NCBI RefSeq assembly: GCF_014201415.1
Contig: NZ_JACHEH010000001.1
Coordinates: 606,184-670,183, forward strand
Length of the DNA: 64,000 nucleotides
Direction: 5' to 3'
From: Chelatococcus composti
Lineage (GTDB): Bacteria > Pseudomonadota > Alphaproteobacteria > Rhizobiales > Beijerinckiaceae
The notes beneath the pieces were generated by a model. The model did not search any database, was not told the origin of the DNA, and saw only the letters and a list, made by a program, of their open reading frames with translations. The position numbers and the translations under genes were made by a program. The stretch's first letter is position 1, and every line of letters starts with the position of its first letter. Positions 48,836 to 60,742 of this stretch are shown piece after piece.

Positions 48836-50799
48836 CAGTGCGTGCCCCCGATGAGGTACCAGGTGACGAGAGCCGCGACACCGACGAGCATCGCGAAGGC
48901 GTAGTGGAAGACGTAGCCGGTCTGCAGGCGCACAACGCGGTTCGTCACATCGACGACGCGGGCAGAGACGCCGTCCGGCCCGAAGCCGTCGATGAGCCAG
49001 CCGTCACCCTTCTTCCAGAAGACGCGGCCGAGCCACATCGCCGGGCGCACGAACAGGAAGTCGTACAGCTCGTCGAAGTACCACTTGTTGAGCAGGAACC
49101 TGTAGAGAAGCGGCTGCTGCGCGGCCAGGGCGGCCGGCATGCGCGGGTTGAGAACGTAGAACCACAGCGCGATGAGGAAGCCGAGCACCATCATCACGAA
49201 GGGCGAAGCCACAACCCAGCCCGGCACCTCGTGCATCTCGTGCAGGATGTGGTTGTTGGCACCGGTAAAGAGCGCGCCCTTCCAGAAGTTGTCGTAGTCG
49301 TGGCCGATGAAGGCTTCCTTGAAGGCGAAGCCGGCAACGACCACGCCGATTGCCAGGACGGCAAGCGGAATGAGCATGACGAGCGGGCTCTCGTGCGGCG
49401 TGTGATCGCCGTGGCCGTGCCCGTGGTCGTCATGGCCATGGCCGTGACCGGCCCAGCGCGGCTTGCCCTCGAAGGTCAGGAAGTACAGGCGCCACGAGTA
49501 GAAGGACGTGAACAGCGCCGCGATGACCGTCGCGATGAAGGCGAAGTTGGCGCCCGGCGTGTGCGAGGCATAGGCGGCCTCGATGATGGCATCCTTCGAG
49601 AAGTAGCCCGCCGTGAAGGGGAAGCCGGTCAGCGCCAGCGTGCCGATGGTCATCATGGCCGCGGTGAAGGGAATGTGCTTCCGCAGGCCGCCCATGTGAC
49701 GCATGTCCTGCTCGTGGTGCATCGCATGGATGACCGAGCCGGCACCGAGGAACAGCAGCGCCTTGAAGAAGGCGTGCGTGAAGAGGTGGAACACGCCTGC
49801 CCCGTAGGCGCCGACGCCGAGCGCGACGAACATGTAGCCGAGCTGCGAGCAGGTCGAGTACGCGATGACGCGCTTGATGTCGTTCTGCACGAGGCCGACG
49901 GTCGCGGCGAAGAAGGCGGTGATGCCGCCGATCACCGTGACGACCGACAGCGCCGTCGGCGCATACTCGAACACGGGCGACATGCGCGCGACCATGAAGA
50001 CGCCGGCCGTCACCATCGTCGCCGCGTGGATGAGCGCGGAGACAGGCGTCGGGCCCTCCATGGCGTCCGGCAGCCAAGTGTGCAGCAGGAACTGGGCCGA
50101 CTTGCCCATGGCGCCCATAAAGAGCAGCAGGCAGGCCAGCGTCAGCGCGTGCCACTCGTGGCCGAGGAAGCGGAACGTCGCCTCGTTGAACTCCGCCACG
50201 CGCGGGAAGATGCCGTCGAAGGTGACGGCGCCGAACAGCACGAAAAGGAGGAAGATTCCGAGCAGGAAGCCGAAGTCGCCCACACGGTTGACGACGAAGG
50301 CCTTGATGGCCGCGGCATTGGCCGACGGCTTCTCGTACCAGAAGCCGATGAGCAGGTAGCTCGCCAGGCCGACGCCTTCCCAGCCGAAGAACATCTGCAC
50401 CAGGTTGTCGGCCGTCACCAGCATCAGCATGGCGAAGGTGAACAGCGACAGATAGGCGAAGAAGCGCGGCCGCGACGGATCCTCGTGCATGTAGCCGATG
50501 GAGTAAAGGTGGACTAGCGAGGAGACCGTCGTCACGACGATCAGCATCACCGCCGTCAGCGTGTCGATGCGGAAGGCCCAGTCGACCGCCAGGTCGCCTG
50601 AAATGATCCAGTTGGCCACCGTGACGCGCGTCGCGCCGTCGCCGAAGGCGACATCGAAGAAGGCGATCCACGACAGGGCGCAGGAGACGAACAGGCCGGA
50701 GGTCGTGATGACCTCGCTCGCCCGCGCGCCAATGAACCGGCCGGCGAGGCCAGCGATCAGGAAGCCGGCAAGCGGCAGGAAGACGATCGCGTGATACAT
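48835..50799 (-). CDS. nuoL: NADH-quinone oxidoreductase subunit L
   Basis: The distal antiporter-like pump subunit, with the long lateral helix. The 654-residue protein has about 16 helices, among them [45 protein letters not shown] and [20 protein letters not shown] His-rich cytoplasmic stretch ([16 protein letters not shown], about 450-465) could bind metal. It is 10 bp after nuoK. Confidence 0.98.
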   Translation of the reverse strand: MYHAIVFLPLAGFLIAGLAGRFIGARASEVITTSGLFVSCALSWIAFFDVAFGDGATRVTVANWIISGDLAVDWAFRIDTLTAVMLIVVTTVSSLVHLYSIGYMHEDPSRPRFFAYLSLFTFAMLMLVTADNLVQMFFGWEGVGLASYLLIGFWYEKPSANAAAIKAFVVNRVGDFGFLLGIFLLFVLFGAVTFDGIFPRVAEFNEATFRFLGHEWHALTLACLLLFMGAMGKSAQFLLHTWLPDAMEGPTPVSALIHAATMVTAGVFMVARMSPVFEYAPTALSVVTVIGGITAFFAATVGLVQNDIKRVIAYSTCSQLGYMFVALGVGAYGAGVFHLFTHAFFKALLFLGAGSVIHAMHHEQDMRHMGGLRKHIPFTAAMMTIGTLALTGFPFTAGYFSKDAIIEAAYASHTPGANFAFIATVIAALFTSFYSWRLYFLTFEGKPRWAGHGHGHDDHGHGHGDHTPHESPLVMLIPLAVLAIGVVVAGFAFKEAFIGHDYDNFWKGALFTGANNHILHEMHEVPGWVVASPFVMMVLGFLIALWFYVLNPRMPAALAAQQPLLYRFLLNKWYFDELYDFLFVRPAMWLGRVFWKKGDGWLIDGFGPDGVSARVVDVTNRVVRLQTGYVFHYAFAMLVGVAALVTWYLIGGTH

Positions 50800-50809
50800 G
50801 ATCGCGGCC

Positions 50810-51118
50810 TCAGCCCTTCATCATGTTGATGTCCTCAACCGCGATGGTGCCGCGGTTGCGGAAGTAGACGACGAGAATGGCAAGCCCGATGGCCGCCTCG
50901 GCGGCCGCCACGGTCAGCACGAGCAGGGCAAAGACCTGCCCGACGAGGTCGCCCAGGAAGGTGGAGAAGGCGACAAAGTTGATGTTGACCGAGAGCAGGA
51001 TGAGCTCGATCGACATCAGAATGACGATGACGTTCTTGCGGTTGATGAAGATGCCAAGCACGCCGAGGGTGAACAGCACGGCGGCGACGGTGAGATAATG
51101 CGCGAGCCCGATGGTCAT
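50810..51118 (-). CDS. nuoK: NADH-quinone oxidoreductase subunit K
   Basis: Small membrane subunit with three helices, 102 residues. It begins [23 protein letters not shown] and holds the conserved Glu in [17 protein letters not shown] and [13 protein letters not shown], both part of the proton path. Start at 51118; the frame is open further upstream, antisense to nothing useful. It is 20 bp after nuoJ. Confidence 0.97.
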   Translation of the reverse strand: MTIGLAHYLTVAAVLFTLGVLGIFINRKNVIVILMSIELILLSVNINFVAFSTFLGDLVGQVFALLVLTVAAAEAAIGLAILVVYFRNRGTIAVEDINMMKG

Positions 51119-51138
51119 GTCTGTGTCTCCGGCCTCTC

Positions 51139-51753
51139 TCACACGCCCTCGCGGAAGGGCACCTTCCGCACTTCGATGGCGGTGTCGCGCGTGCGCGCCA
51201 CCTGCCGCGCCACGTCCTGCCGCTTGACGCCAGGCTTGTGGCGCAGGGTGAGCACGATGGCGCCGATCATGGCGACGAGCAGCACGAGGCCCGATGCCTG
51301 GAAGAAGTAGAGGTAACGGGTGTAGAGCACGTGGCCGAGCGCCGCGGTGTTCGACATCTCGCTGGCGGGCGGGATGGCCGCGATCGGCGTCTTCACGAGC
51401 GCGGGGTCGATAACGAACGAGCCGACCACAAGCACGAGCTCGATGAGGAAGATGACCCCGACGAGGGCGCCCACCGGCAGATACTGCAGGAAGCCCTGGC
51501 GCAGCTCCGCGAAGTCGACGTCGAGCATCATGACGACGAAGAGGAAGAGCACTGCCACCGCGCCGACGTAGACGACAACCAGGATCATCGCCAGGAACTC
51601 GGCGCCCATCAGGATGAACAGGCCCGCCGCGTTGACGAAGGCGAGGATCAGGAAGAGCACCGAATGCACGGGGTTGCGCGAGGCAATGACCATGAAGGCC
51701 GAGGCCACGCACACGCACGAAAAGAGATAGAAGAAGGCCGCTGCGACCGTCAT
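51139..51753 (-). CDS. nuoJ: NADH-quinone oxidoreductase subunit J
   Basis: Membrane subunit of complex I with five helices, 204 residues. Conserved features include [21 protein letters not shown] and the pi-bulge helix [27 protein letters not shown]. It lies 93 bp after nuoI, the largest gap in the operon apart from those at its ends, with no clear promoter or terminator in it. Confidence 0.97.
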   Translation of the reverse strand: MTVAAAFFYLFSCVCVASAFMVIASRNPVHSVLFLILAFVNAAGLFILMGAEFLAMILVVVYVGAVAVLFLFVVMMLDVDFAELRQGFLQYLPVGALVGVIFLIELVLVVGSFVIDPALVKTPIAAIPPASEMSNTAALGHVLYTRYLYFFQASGLVLLVAMIGAIVLTLRHKPGVKRQDVARQVARTRDTAIEVRKVPFREGV

Positions 51754-51846
51754 GCCCCGTATCCCGTCCTGTCGCCCGTGGGGCCCCGCCCCCCAGGCAT
51801 GGCGTCTATAGACACCGAATCCCTCACGAACAACCTCACCGGACCG

Positions 51847-52335
51847 TCACCTGTAGGGCGCGTCCATCGCGATGTTGCGGGCGATTTCGCGCTCCCAGCG
51901 CGCCCCGTTATCCAGGAGCCGCTGCTTGTCGTAGTAGAGCTCCTCGCGCGTCTCCACCGCGAACTCGAAGTTCGGCCCCTCGACAATGGCGTCCACCGGG
52001 CAGGCCTCCTGGCAGAAGCCGCAGTAGATGCACTTCACCATGTCGATGTCGTAGCGCGTCGTGCGGCGCGTGCCGTCGTTGCGACGCGGCCCGGCCTCGA
52101 TGGTGATGGCCTGGGCAGGGCAGATCGCCTCGCACAGCTTGCACGCGATGCAGCGCTCCTCGCCGTTGGGATAACGGCGCAGGGCGTGCTCGCCGCGGAA
52201 GCGCGGGCTCAGGATTCCCTTCTCGAAGGGATAGTTGATCGTCGCCTTCGGCTTGAAGAAGTAGCGCATCGACAGGAAGAACGCCGATACGAACTCCTTC
52301 AGGAAGAGCGACTTTGCGGCCTGATCGAGCCTCAT
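51847..52335 (-). CDS. nuoI: NADH-quinone oxidoreductase subunit I
   Basis: Carries the two 4Fe-4S clusters N6a and N6b. The 162-residue protein has [12 protein letters not shown] (about 63-74) and [12 protein letters not shown] (about 103-114). It starts [15 protein letters not shown] at 52335; an upstream in-frame start at 52410 overlaps nuoH and is not conserved. It is 31 bp after nuoH. Confidence 0.98.
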   Translation of the reverse strand: MRLDQAAKSLFLKEFVSAFFLSMRYFFKPKATINYPFEKGILSPRFRGEHALRRYPNGEERCIACKLCEAICPAQAITIEAGPRRNDGTRRTTRYDIDMVKCIYCGFCQEACPVDAIVEGPNFEFAVETREELYYDKQRLLDNGARWEREIARNIAMDAPYR

Positions 52336-52366
52336 GATCCGGCTCCGTCCCTTTCTCTTGCCGGCC

Positions 52367-53410
52367 TCACGAGGCCGGAGCCCATCCCGTGACCTGCAGC
52401 ACAGCCGCAACGACGATTACGGCAGCGAGCGAGATCGGCAGAAACACCTTCCAGCCAAGACGCATCAGCTGGTCGTAGCGGTAGCGCGGCACCATCGCCT
52501 TCACCATGGCGAACATGAAGAAGACGAAGCAAACCTTGACGACGAACCACACCACGCCGGGGATCCACGTGAACGGCGGCAGAGCCACCGGCGCCGTCCA
52601 GCCGCCGAGGAAGAGGATCGTGGTCAGCGAGCACATCGTCATGATCGCCACGTACTCGCCGAGCATGAACAGGAGGTACGGCGTCGACGAGTATTCTACC
52701 ATGAAGCCGGCCACCAGCTCCGATTCCGCCTCCGGCAGGTCAAACGGCGGGCGGTTCGTCTCGGCCAGCGCCGAGATGAAGAAGATGACGAACATCGGGA
52801 ACAGCGGCAGCCAGTACCAGTTCAGCACCGTCAGCCACGGCACGCCGAGCAGCGTCGCAAGCCCCCTCGTCTCCTGCGCGCGCACGATCTCGGTGAGGTT
52901 CAGCGAGCCGACGCACAGCAGCACGGTGATGATGACGAAGCCGATGGAGACCTCGTAGGAAACCATCTGGGCCGCCGAGCGCAGCGCACCGAGGAAGGGG
53001 TACTTCGAGTTCGACGCCCAGCCTCCCATCAGGATGCCGTAGACCCCGAGCGAGGAGATGGCGAGGATGTAGAGGATGCCGACGTTGATGTCGGCGATCG
53101 CCCAGCCGTCGGCCACCGGGATGACGGCCCAGGAAGCCAGCGCCAGTACGCAGGTGACGAGCGGCGCCAGCAGGAACAGCCCCTTGTTGGCGCCAGCCGG
53201 GATGACCGGCTCCTTCAGCACGAACTTCAGAAGGTCGGCGAAGGACTGCAACAGCCCCCACGGCCCCACCACGTTCGGACCGCGGCGCAGCTGCACCGCC
53301 GCCCAGATCTTGCGGTCGGCGTAAAGGATGTAGGCGATGAAAACGAGCAGCGCGACCAGCAGGAGCAGGCTCTTGCCGAGAATGATCGCAACCGTGGTCA
53401 GCCATTCCAT
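52367..53410 (-). CDS. nuoH: NADH-quinone oxidoreductase subunit H
   Basis: Membrane subunit that forms the quinone chamber with NuoD and NuoB. The 347-residue protein has eight helices and the conserved cytoplasmic loops [21 protein letters not shown] and [28 protein letters not shown], with acidic residues for proton coupling. It lies 12 bp after nuoG. Confidence 0.98.
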   Translation of the reverse strand: MEWLTTVAIILGKSLLLLVALLVFIAYILYADRKIWAAVQLRRGPNVVGPWGLLQSFADLLKFVLKEPVIPAGANKGLFLLAPLVTCVLALASWAVIPVADGWAIADINVGILYILAISSLGVYGILMGGWASNSKYPFLGALRSAAQMVSYEVSIGFVIITVLLCVGSLNLTEIVRAQETRGLATLLGVPWLTVLNWYWLPLFPMFVIFFISALAETNRPPFDLPEAESELVAGFMVEYSSTPYLLFMLGEYVAIMTMCSLTTILFLGGWTAPVALPPFTWIPGVVWFVVKVCFVFFMFAMVKAMVPRYRYDQLMRLGWKVFLPISLAAVIVVAAVLQVTGWAPAS

Positions 53411-53422
53411 CGGGTGTGGTCC

Positions 53423-55501
53423 TTACTCTGCAGCCTGCTTCAGCGCGCCGCTCGCGAGAGCCGAGCACTCGGCCATGACGGCAGACGCGCGCGCAACGGG
53501 GTTGGTGAGATAGAAATCGACGATGGGCGAAGCGAACGGCGCCTCCGAGAGCGCCCCTCCCTTGCCCGCGAGCGCCTCGAGAGCGGCCGGATCCGCCGGC
53601 GCGATCTCGCCGATGGCGGCCAGATGCGGATACGCCGCGAACAGTTGCTCGCGCAGCGCCGCCAGCGAGTCGAACGGCAGTCGCTTGCCGAGCACGTCGG
53701 ACAGCGCACGCAGGATCGCCCAGTCCTCCCGTGCCTCTCCGGGCGGGAACACGGCCCGGTTGGCGAGCTGCGGGCGGCCTTCGGTATTGACGTAGATGCC
53801 CGACTTCTCCGTGTAGGCCGCGCCGGGCAGGATGACGTCGGCCCGGTGGGCACCACGGTCGCCATGCGTTCCCTGGTAGACGACGAAGACGCCTTCCGGC
53901 ACGTCGATCTCGTCCGCACCGAGCAGGAACAGGACATCGAGCGCCCCCGGCGCCAGCATGCCCGCCACGTCGAGGCCGTCGGCCTTCGGCGTGAAGCCGA
54001 GGTCAAGCGCACCGACGCGCGCCGCGGCCGTGTGCAGCACCGAGAAGCCGTTCCAGCCCTCGCCGACCGCGCCGACGGCCTTGGCGAGCTTCGCCGCCGT
54101 GGCGAGCACGGCCAGGCCGTCCTCGCGCGTCAGGGCCCCCTGCCCCACGATGATGAGAGGCCGCTCGGCCTTGCTCAGCACCTCGAAGAAGGCGCCCTTG
54201 CCGGCCGCCAGGTCCGCCAGCGTCTGCGGGCCGGCGCCGAGATAGGCGTAGTCATAGGTCAGGTCGACATTCTCGCCGATCACGCCGATGGGCGTGCGCA
54301 TCTGGCGCCAGCCCTTGCGGATGCGGGCGTTGAGAACCGGCGCCTCCTTGCGCGGGTTGGTGCCGACGAGCAGCACCGCATCGGCATCCTCAATGCCAGC
54401 GATGGTGCTGTTGAAGACATAGGTCGCACGGCCAAGCGTCGGGTCGAGCCGCGTGCCATCCTGGCGGCAGTCGATGCTGGCGACGCCGAGGCTCTCCATC
54501 AGGAGCTTGAGGGCGAAGGTCTCCTCGACGGCGGCAAGGTCGCCGACGATGGCGCCGATGCGCTCGCTCTTCGTCGCCCCCACCTTGCTGGCGATGGTCG
54601 CGAAGGCCTCATTCCAGCTCGCCGGGCGCAGACGGCCGTTCTCCCGCACGTAGGGGCGGTCGAGACGCTGGGTCCTGAGGCCGTCCCAGACGAAACGCGT
54701 CTTGTCCGAGATCCACTCCTCGTTGATGAACTCGTTGACGCGCGGCAGGAAGCGCATGACCTCGCGGCCGCGCGAGTCGACGCGGATGGCCGAGCCGAGG
54801 GCATCCATCACGTCGATGGATTCGGTCTTCGCAAGCTCCCAGGGCCGGGCCTTGAAGGAGTAGGGCTTGGAGGTCAGCGCGCCCACGGGGCACAGGTCGA
54901 TCACGTTGCCCTGAAGCTCCGAGCGCATGGCGTGCTCGAGATAGGTGGTGATCTCCATGTCCTCGCCGCGGCCGATGGCGCCGAGGTCCGGCACGCCGGC
55001 GACCTCGGTGGTGAAGCGGACGCAGCGGGTGCAGTGGATGCACCGGTTCATCGAGGTGCGGACCAGCGGGCCGATGTACTTGTCCTCGACGGCGCGCTTG
55101 TTCTCGGCGAAACGCGAGGAGTCGACGCCGTAGGCCATGGCCTGATCCTGCAGGTCACACTCGCCGCCCTGGTCGCAGATCGGGCAATCGAGCGGGTGGT
55201 TGATGAGCAGGAACTCCATCACCCCCTCGCGCGCCTTCTTGACGAGAGGCGTGCGGGTGTTGACCACCGGCGGCTCGCCGTTGGGGCCGGGCCTGAGGTC
55301 GCGCACCGACATGGCGCAGGAGGCGACGGGCTTCGGCGAGCCCTTCACCTCTACGAGGCACATGCGGCAGTTGCCGGCGATCGACAGGCGCTCGTGGAAG
55401 CAGAAGCGCGGCACCTCCGCGCCCGCCTCCTCGCAGGCCTGCAGGATGGTGAACTCCGCAGGCACCTCGATCTCGTTGCCGTCGACGATGAGCTTGGCCA
55501 T
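53423..55501 (-). CDS. nuoG: NADH-quinone oxidoreductase subunit G
   Basis: Electron-transfer subunit with one 2Fe-2S and two 4Fe-4S clusters. The 692-residue protein shows [37 protein letters not shown] and [10 protein letters not shown] in the first 150 residues. A molybdopterin-oxidoreductase-like domain follows, which holds no cofactor in complex I. Start at 55501 ([14 protein letters not shown]) with a readable frame back to 55555 that is not conserved. It overlaps nuoF by no bases (50 bp gap). Confidence 0.97.
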   Translation of the reverse strand: MAKLIVDGNEIEVPAEFTILQACEEAGAEVPRFCFHERLSIAGNCRMCLVEVKGSPKPVASCAMSVRDLRPGPNGEPPVVNTRTPLVKKAREGVMEFLLINHPLDCPICDQGGECDLQDQAMAYGVDSSRFAENKRAVEDKYIGPLVRTSMNRCIHCTRCVRFTTEVAGVPDLGAIGRGEDMEITTYLEHAMRSELQGNVIDLCPVGALTSKPYSFKARPWELAKTESIDVMDALGSAIRVDSRGREVMRFLPRVNEFINEEWISDKTRFVWDGLRTQRLDRPYVRENGRLRPASWNEAFATIASKVGATKSERIGAIVGDLAAVEETFALKLLMESLGVASIDCRQDGTRLDPTLGRATYVFNSTIAGIEDADAVLLVGTNPRKEAPVLNARIRKGWRQMRTPIGVIGENVDLTYDYAYLGAGPQTLADLAAGKGAFFEVLSKAERPLIIVGQGALTREDGLAVLATAAKLAKAVGAVGEGWNGFSVLHTAAARVGALDLGFTPKADGLDVAGMLAPGALDVLFLLGADEIDVPEGVFVVYQGTHGDRGAHRADVILPGAAYTEKSGIYVNTEGRPQLANRAVFPPGEAREDWAILRALSDVLGKRLPFDSLAALREQLFAAYPHLAAIGEIAPADPAALEALAGKGGALSEAPFASPIVDFYLTNPVARASAVMAECSALASGALKQAAE

Positions 55502-55551
55502 CGCTACTTCGTCCTTTCCCGTCCGGCGGCGAGCCACCCGGACGTGATCAA

Positions 55552-56853
55552 TCACTCAGCTGCCTGCAGAACCGCATCCGAATGCGGGTTGGCCGCATAC
55601 TCGTCGATGCGCTTCTCGATCTCGTGGCGGAAATGGCGGATGAGGCCCTGCACCGGCCAGGCCGCCGCGTCGCCCAGCGCGCAAATGGTGTGGCCCTCGA
55701 CCTGATGGGTCACGTCAAGCAGCATGTCGATCTCGCGCTTGTGGGCCCGGCCTTCCGCCATACGCGACAGCACGCGCCACATCCAGCCCGTGCCCTCGCG
55801 GCAGGGCGTGCACTGGCCGCAGCTCTCGTGCTTGTAGAAGTAGCTGAGCCGCGCGATCGCCCGCACGATGTCGGTGGACTTGTCCATGACGATGACTGCC
55901 GCCGTGCCGAGGCCGGACTTCAGGTTCCGCAGGGAATCGAAGTCCATCGGGCAGTCGATGATCTGCTCGGCCGGCACGCACGGCACGGAGGAGCCCCCGG
56001 GGATGACCGCGAGCAGGTTGTCCCAGCCGCCGCGGATGCCGCCGCAGTGCCGGTCGATGAGTTCGCGGAAGGTGATGCCCATCTCCTCTTCCACGTTGCA
56101 CGGCTTGTTCACGTGGCCGGAGATGCAGAAGAGCTTCGTGCCCGCGTTGTTCGGCCGGCCGAGGCTGGCGAACCAGGAGGCGCCACGGCGCAGGATGGTA
56201 CCGGCGACCGCGATCGACTCGACGTTGTTGACCGTCGTCGGGCAGCCGTAGAGGCCCATGTTGGCCGGGAACGGCGGCTTCAGCCGCGGCATGCCCTTCT
56301 TGCCCTCGAGGCTCTCGAGCAGCGCGGTCTCCTCGCCGCAGATGTAGGCGCCGGCACCATGGTGCACGTAGAGGTCGAAGGGATAGTCGTGAATGTTGTT
56401 CTTGCCGATGAGGCGCGCCTCGTAGGCCTCGTCCACCGCCCGCTGCAGCGCCTCACGCTCGGCGATGTACTCGCCGCGGATGTAGATGTAGGCCGCGTGC
56501 GCCCCCATGGCGAAGGATGCGATCAGGCACCCCTCGATGAGCAGGTGCGGATCATGGCGCATGATCTCGCGGTCCTTGCAGGTGCCCGGCTCGGACTCGT
56601 CGGCGTTGACGACGAGATAGTGCGGACGCCCGTCGGACTGCTTGGGCATGAACGACCACTTGAGGCCCGTGGGGAAACCGGCGCCGCCGCGCCCGCGCAG
56701 GCCCGACTTCTTCATCTCCTCGATGATCCAGTCGCGCCCCTGCTGCAGGAGGAACTTGGTGCCGTCCCACGCGCCGCGCTTTTTCGCGGCTTCGAGGCCG
56801 GGGCTGTGCAGCCCGTAGAGATTGGTGAAAATGCGGTCCTTGTCAGACAGCAT
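55552..56853 (-). CDS. nuoF: NADH-quinone oxidoreductase subunit F
   Basis: NADH- and FMN-binding subunit. The 433-residue protein has the FMN/NADH site [16 protein letters not shown] (about 52-67), a second glycine-rich loop [16 protein letters not shown], and the N3 4Fe-4S motif [12 protein letters not shown] with the distal Cys in [10 protein letters not shown]. It is 6 bp after nuoE. Confidence 0.98.
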   Translation of the reverse strand: MLSDKDRIFTNLYGLHSPGLEAAKKRGAWDGTKFLLQQGRDWIIEEMKKSGLRGRGGAGFPTGLKWSFMPKQSDGRPHYLVVNADESEPGTCKDREIMRHDPHLLIEGCLIASFAMGAHAAYIYIRGEYIAEREALQRAVDEAYEARLIGKNNIHDYPFDLYVHHGAGAYICGEETALLESLEGKKGMPRLKPPFPANMGLYGCPTTVNNVESIAVAGTILRRGASWFASLGRPNNAGTKLFCISGHVNKPCNVEEEMGITFRELIDRHCGGIRGGWDNLLAVIPGGSSVPCVPAEQIIDCPMDFDSLRNLKSGLGTAAVIVMDKSTDIVRAIARLSYFYKHESCGQCTPCREGTGWMWRVLSRMAEGRAHKREIDMLLDVTHQVEGHTICALGDAAAWPVQGLIRHFRHEIEKRIDEYAANPHSDAVLQAAE

Positions 56854-56859
56854 GGCCGC

Positions 56860-57990
56860 TCACTCCTCCGGCTTCTCGCCGACGTCGCTCGCCGGGCGCC
56901 AGCCCGTGGCGAGCTTCTTGGCCTGCTCGATCCACTTGTCACGCACCGCGCGCCCGCGGAAGGCGCCCAGATGCTGGTCAACCCACGCGAGATTCATCTC
57001 GTTCCAGGAGGCGATCTGATCGAAGTGGTAGATGCCGAGCTCGTTCAGCATGGCAGCGAGCTTCGGCCCGACGCCATAGATGAGCTTGAGGTCGTCCGGC
57101 CCCTCGTCGCGCGGCTTGGAAAGCAGCGCGGGCTTGTGCTCGTCGGGGACCACCGGGGCGGCATCATCCTTTGCCCCCTGGGCGATGGGCGCCTTGCCCT
57201 CGGCCACGCGCACCTCAGGACGATCCGAAGCCTTCTCCTCAGGGCGCGTCTCCTTCGGCTTGGCGGGCTCCGGCGTCTGGGCAGCAGACGGCGCGGCGGC
57301 GGCCGCCTCCGCCTCGGCGCGGGCCTTCTCGGCCGCCTCGGCCTCGAAGCGCTTGCGCCAGGCGCCGAGCTGCGAGCCATCGTAGAGCGACGGGTCGCTC
57401 AGCGTCGTGATTGCGCCTTCCGGCTCGGACGCGCGCCGGCCGTTCTGCGGACCGGGCTTCACCGGGCGTCCGGCTGCGAGATCGTCGAGGAGCTTCTCGA
57501 GCGTCTCGGGCGTCAGGTCCTCGTAGTAGTCGTTGTTGATCTGGGCCATCGGCGCGTTGCAGCACGCCCCGAGGCACTCGACCTCCATCCACGAGAACTT
57601 GCCGTCGGCCGTGACGTGCTTCTCCTCGCCGATCTTGCGCTTGAGCACTTCCTTGAGCTTTTCGGCGCCGCGCAGCATGCAGGGCGTCGTGCCGCAAAGC
57701 TGCACGAAATGCTTCCCGACCGGCTCGAGGTTGAACATCGTGTAGAACGTCGCGACCTCCAGCACCCGGATGTAGGGCATCTTGAGAAGGTCGGCGACGG
57801 CGCGGATCGCCGGCTCAGGCAGCCAGCCGCCGGACTGTTCCTGTGCCTTCCACAGCAGGGCGATCACCGCCGAGGCCTGCCGGCCTTCGGGGTATTTCGC
57901 GATCTGCTGCCCGGCCCAGATCGCGTTCTCCGCCGTGAAGGCGAAGCTGTCGGGCTGGAGTTCCTTGGGGGCGAGACGACGAACAGCCAT
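56860..57990 (-). CDS. nuoE: NADH-quinone oxidoreductase subunit E with helix-hairpin-helix-like tail
   Basis: Carries 2Fe-2S cluster N1a. Residues 1 to about 210 are the normal subunit: the four ligands lie in [10 protein letters not shown] and [10 protein letters not shown]. The protein is 376 residues, roughly twice the usual length. A charged Ala/Glu/Lys-rich linker (about 215-297) leads to a module at 299-376 starting [22 protein letters not shown], then YHFDQIA. Its pattern matches the S2 tail in this window. Extended NuoE is common in Hyphomicrobiales; the role of the module is unknown. The start overlaps the stop of the methyltransferase-like gene by 1 nt. Confidence 0.96.
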   Translation of the reverse strand: MAVRRLAPKELQPDSFAFTAENAIWAGQQIAKYPEGRQASAVIALLWKAQEQSGGWLPEPAIRAVADLLKMPYIRVLEVATFYTMFNLEPVGKHFVQLCGTTPCMLRGAEKLKEVLKRKIGEEKHVTADGKFSWMEVECLGACCNAPMAQINNDYYEDLTPETLEKLLDDLAAGRPVKPGPQNGRRASEPEGAITTLSDPSLYDGSQLGAWRKRFEAEAAEKARAEAEAAAAAPSAAQTPEPAKPKETRPEEKASDRPEVRVAEGKAPIAQGAKDDAAPVVPDEHKPALLSKPRDEGPDDLKLIYGVGPKLAAMLNELGIYHFDQIASWNEMNLAWVDQHLGAFRGRAVRDKWIEQAKKLATGWRPASDVGEKPEE

Positions 57991-58919
57991 CAGATCCGCC
58001 TGTCCTTGAGCTTCACATAGGTCAGGCGCGCCGGCGAGTAGCCGGTCACGCCGTGGAGATCGTCAATGTGGCGCACGGTCTCGACCCGCGCGCGGACGGC
58101 CTCGACGACGGAGGGGTCCGCCTCGTAGACGAACTCACGCCCGTTGCGCAGCCAGCGCACCGGCTCCGTCGGAATGTCGTCGAGCACCATGTCGACGGTG
58201 GGGTACGCCGGGCCACCGTGGGAATGGATGCGGTGGGCCGCGGTGTTGTCGTCGAAGACGAGATGCCGCAGGCCGCGCTTCTCCGCCTCGATGATCCGCC
58301 GCGCCTGGTCGATGTGATCGTCGAAGAAGGCGAGCGCGCGCGACAGGTCAATGCCACCGAAGTCGAAGCCGGACCAGTCGGCCTCGTAATAGATCGCCGA
58401 CGGATCCCGATGCTGCAGGTTGGAGAAGACCGCATCGAAGCAGAAGATCCGCGCCTCGGGACAGGCCTTGCGCAGCACCCAGGTGGTGAGTCCCCGGAAG
58501 ACGCCCGACTCGATGATCACATCCGGCTGCAGCACCCGTGCGACCACGAAGAGCTCAAGGGCGCCGTTGAAGCCGTTGCCACCGTGCTTCTGGCGCACCG
58601 GGCAGGACCTGATCTCGTCATAGAAGGAGCGCACCAGCCCTTCCATGTCCGCCGGCACCGGAAGCCCGGCGGCTTCCAGGTCGACGGCGATATGGTGGGC
58701 GGCGCCGCGCACGAGGCGGTCCACCTCGCGGCGCGACAGGGGCCGGTGCTCCCACTCCGGCACGGCCGGCAGAAGGTCGTAGCCGAGGCGCGTGAACAGC
58801 GGGCCCAGCACGCGCCGGCGCAGCGGCTCCAGCACCTTGCGGCGCGTCCGCTCCGAAGGCATCCAGCGGGGCGCGCAGGCCACCTCGCCCGTTCCCTCTA
58901 TGGCCGGTGCCGAGACCAT
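57990..58919 (-). CDS. SAM-dependent methyltransferase-like protein inserted in the nuo operon
   Basis: A 309-residue protein, not a complex I subunit. A class I methyltransferase-like core has the glycine-poor motif [12 protein letters not shown] (137-147), FCFDAVF (159-165), FFDDHID (198-204) and FDDNT (222-226). The FFDDH and FDDN pair resembles a group of methyltransferase-like proteins seen in surface-polysaccharide loci. The N-terminal ~90 residues are basic and alpha-helical. Its ATG overlaps the nuoD TGA by 1 nt and its stop overlaps the nuoE ATG by 1 nt, so it is built into the operon by coupling. Substrate is unknown; it is not of the MidA/NDUFAF7 type that methylates NuoD-type subunits. 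Confidence 0.7.
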   Translation of the reverse strand: MVSAPAIEGTGEVACAPRWMPSERTRRKVLEPLRRRVLGPLFTRLGYDLLPAVPEWEHRPLSRREVDRLVRGAAHHIAVDLEAAGLPVPADMEGLVRSFYDEIRSCPVRQKHGGNGFNGALELFVVARVLQPDVIIESGVFRGLTTWVLRKACPEARIFCFDAVFSNLQHRDPSAIYYEADWSGFDFGGIDLSRALAFFDDHIDQARRIIEAEKRGLRHLVFDDNTAAHRIHSHGGPAYPTVDMVLDDIPTEPVRWLRNGREFVYEADPSVVEAVRARVETVRHIDDLHGVTGYSPARLTYVKLKDRRI

Positions 58920-60109
58920 CAGCGATCGACCTCGCCGAACACGATGTCGAGCGAGCCGAGCACTGCCGAGACGTCGGCCAGCATGTGACCGCGGCACAGG
59001 AAGTCCATGGCCTGCAGGTGGGCGAATCCCGGAGCCCTGATCTTGCAGCGGTACGGCTTGTTGGTGCCGTCCGACACGAGATAGACGCCGAACTCGCCCT
59101 TGGGCGCCTCGACGGCGGCGTAGACCTCGCCCGCGGGGACGTGGTAGCCCTCGGTATAGAGCTTGAAGTGGTGGATGAGCGCTTCCATCGAGCGCTTCAT
59201 CTCGCTGCGCTTGGGCGGCACGATCTTGTGATCGGTGGCGGAAACCGGGCCCTGCCCCTCTGGCGAGCGCAGCTTCTCGAGGCACTGCTTCATGATGCGC
59301 ACGGACTGGCGCATCTCCTCCATGCGGATGCAGTAGCGGTCGTAGCAGTCGCCGTTCTTGCCGACGGGGATGTCGAACTCCAGCTCCTCGTAGCATTCAT
59401 AGGGCTGCGCCTTGCGCAGATCCCATGCCGCGCCGGAGCCGCGCACCATGACGCCGGAGAAGCCCCACTTCCAGCACTCCTCCAGCGTCACAACGCCGAT
59501 GTCGACATTGCGCTGCTTGAAGATTCGGTTGTCCGTCAGCAGCCCCTCCAGATCGTCGAGGACCTTGAGAAAGGGGTCGCAGAAGTCCCAGATGTCATCG
59601 AGGAGCTTGTTGGGCAGGTCCTGGTGCACGCCGCCCGGCCGGAAATAGGCCGCATGCATGCGCGCGCCCGAGGCCCGCTCGTAGAAGATCATCAGCTTCT
59701 CGCGTTCCTCGAAGCCCCAGAGCGGCGGCGTGAGCGCGCCGACGTCCATGGCCTGCGTGGTGACGTTGAGAAGGTGCGAGAGAAGGCGCCCGATCTCCGA
59801 ATAGAGCACACGGATAAGCTGGCCGCGCTTGGGCACCGTGATGCCGAGCAGCCGCTCGACGGCGAGCGCGTAGGCGTGCTCCTGGTTCATCGGCGCGACG
59901 TAGTCGAGCCGGTCGAAATAGGGCACCGCCTGCAGGTAGGTCTTGGCCTCGATCAGCTTCTCCGTGCCGCGGTGCAGCAGGCCGATGTGCGGGTCGACGC
60001 GCTCCACCACCTCGCCGTCGAGCTCGAGGACAAGGCGCAGAACGCCGTGCGCCGCCGGATGCTGCGGGCCGAAGTTGATCGAGAAATTGCGGATCTGATG
60101 TTCGCCCAA
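58919..60109 (-). CDS. nuoD: NADH-quinone oxidoreductase subunit D
   Basis: The 49-kDa subunit that lines the quinone site. The 396-residue protein has [22 protein letters not shown] near the start, [34 protein letters not shown] and the C-terminal [23 protein letters not shown]. NuoD is separate from NuoC here. It starts 15 bp after nuoC. Confidence 0.98.
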   Translation of the reverse strand: MGEHQIRNFSINFGPQHPAAHGVLRLVLELDGEVVERVDPHIGLLHRGTEKLIEAKTYLQAVPYFDRLDYVAPMNQEHAYALAVERLLGITVPKRGQLIRVLYSEIGRLLSHLLNVTTQAMDVGALTPPLWGFEEREKLMIFYERASGARMHAAYFRPGGVHQDLPNKLLDDIWDFCDPFLKVLDDLEGLLTDNRIFKQRNVDIGVVTLEECWKWGFSGVMVRGSGAAWDLRKAQPYECYEELEFDIPVGKNGDCYDRYCIRMEEMRQSVRIMKQCLEKLRSPEGQGPVSATDHKIVPPKRSEMKRSMEALIHHFKLYTEGYHVPAGEVYAAVEAPKGEFGVYLVSDGTNKPYRCKIRAPGFAHLQAMDFLCRGHMLADVSAVLGSLDIVFGEVDR

Positions 60110-60124
60110 GGCGCCCTCTCCCGC

Positions 60125-60730
60125 TCAGTTGGCCTTGGCCTTCTCGTCGCCGGGCAGCACGTACTCGGTGCCCTCCCAAGGCGAGAGAAAGTCGAAGTTG
60201 CGGAATTCCTGGTTGAGCCGCACCGGCTCGTAGACCACCCGCTTTTCCTCGTCGTCGTAGCGCACCTCGACGAAGCCCGTGAGCGGGAAGTCCTTGCGCA
60301 GCGGATGCCCCTCGAAGCCGTAGTCGGTGAGGATGCGACGCAGGTCCGGATGGCCGGAGAACAGGATGCCATAGAGGTCGTAGGCCTCGCGCTCGTACCA
60401 GTTGGCAGCCGGAAAGACGCCGGTCGCCGACGGCACGGGCGTCGTCTCGTCCGTCTCCACCTTCACGCGGATGCGCACATTGTGGTGCGGCGACAGCAGG
60501 TGGTAGACGACGTCGAAGCGCTTCTCGCGCGCCGGATAGTCGACGCCACACAGGTCGATGAAGCAGACGAAGCGGCAGCGGGCGTCGTCGCGCAGGAAGG
60601 TCAGGACACGGACGATCTCGCCCGCCTCGGCGCGGATGGTCAGCTCGCCGAGGCCCACGTCCGCCGCCTTCGCCGCCCCCGGCAGCGAGGCGAGGATATG
60701 TTCACCGAGCTCAGTCAGGTTGACGCTCAT
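60125..60730 (-). CDS. nuoC: NADH-quinone oxidoreductase subunit C
   Basis: The 30-kDa subunit, 201 residues, with [56 protein letters not shown] and [20 protein letters not shown]. The ATG at 60730 has GAGGGG about 10 bp upstream; the in-frame GTG at 60739 is the alternative. It lies 12 bp after nuoB. Confidence 0.96.
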   Translation of the reverse strand: MSVNLTELGEHILASLPGAAKAADVGLGELTIRAEAGEIVRVLTFLRDDARCRFVCFIDLCGVDYPAREKRFDVVYHLLSPHHNVRIRVKVETDETTPVPSATGVFPAANWYEREAYDLYGILFSGHPDLRRILTDYGFEGHPLRKDFPLTGFVEVRYDDEEKRVVYEPVRLNQEFRNFDFLSPWEGTEYVLPGDEKAKAN

Positions 60731-60742
60731 CGCCTTCACCCC

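Noticed and set aside
52334..55705. Plus-strand open frame of 1123 codons antisense to nuoH and nuoG
   Set aside because: Opposite conserved complex I genes; low-complexity Arg/His/Asp composition typical of shadows.
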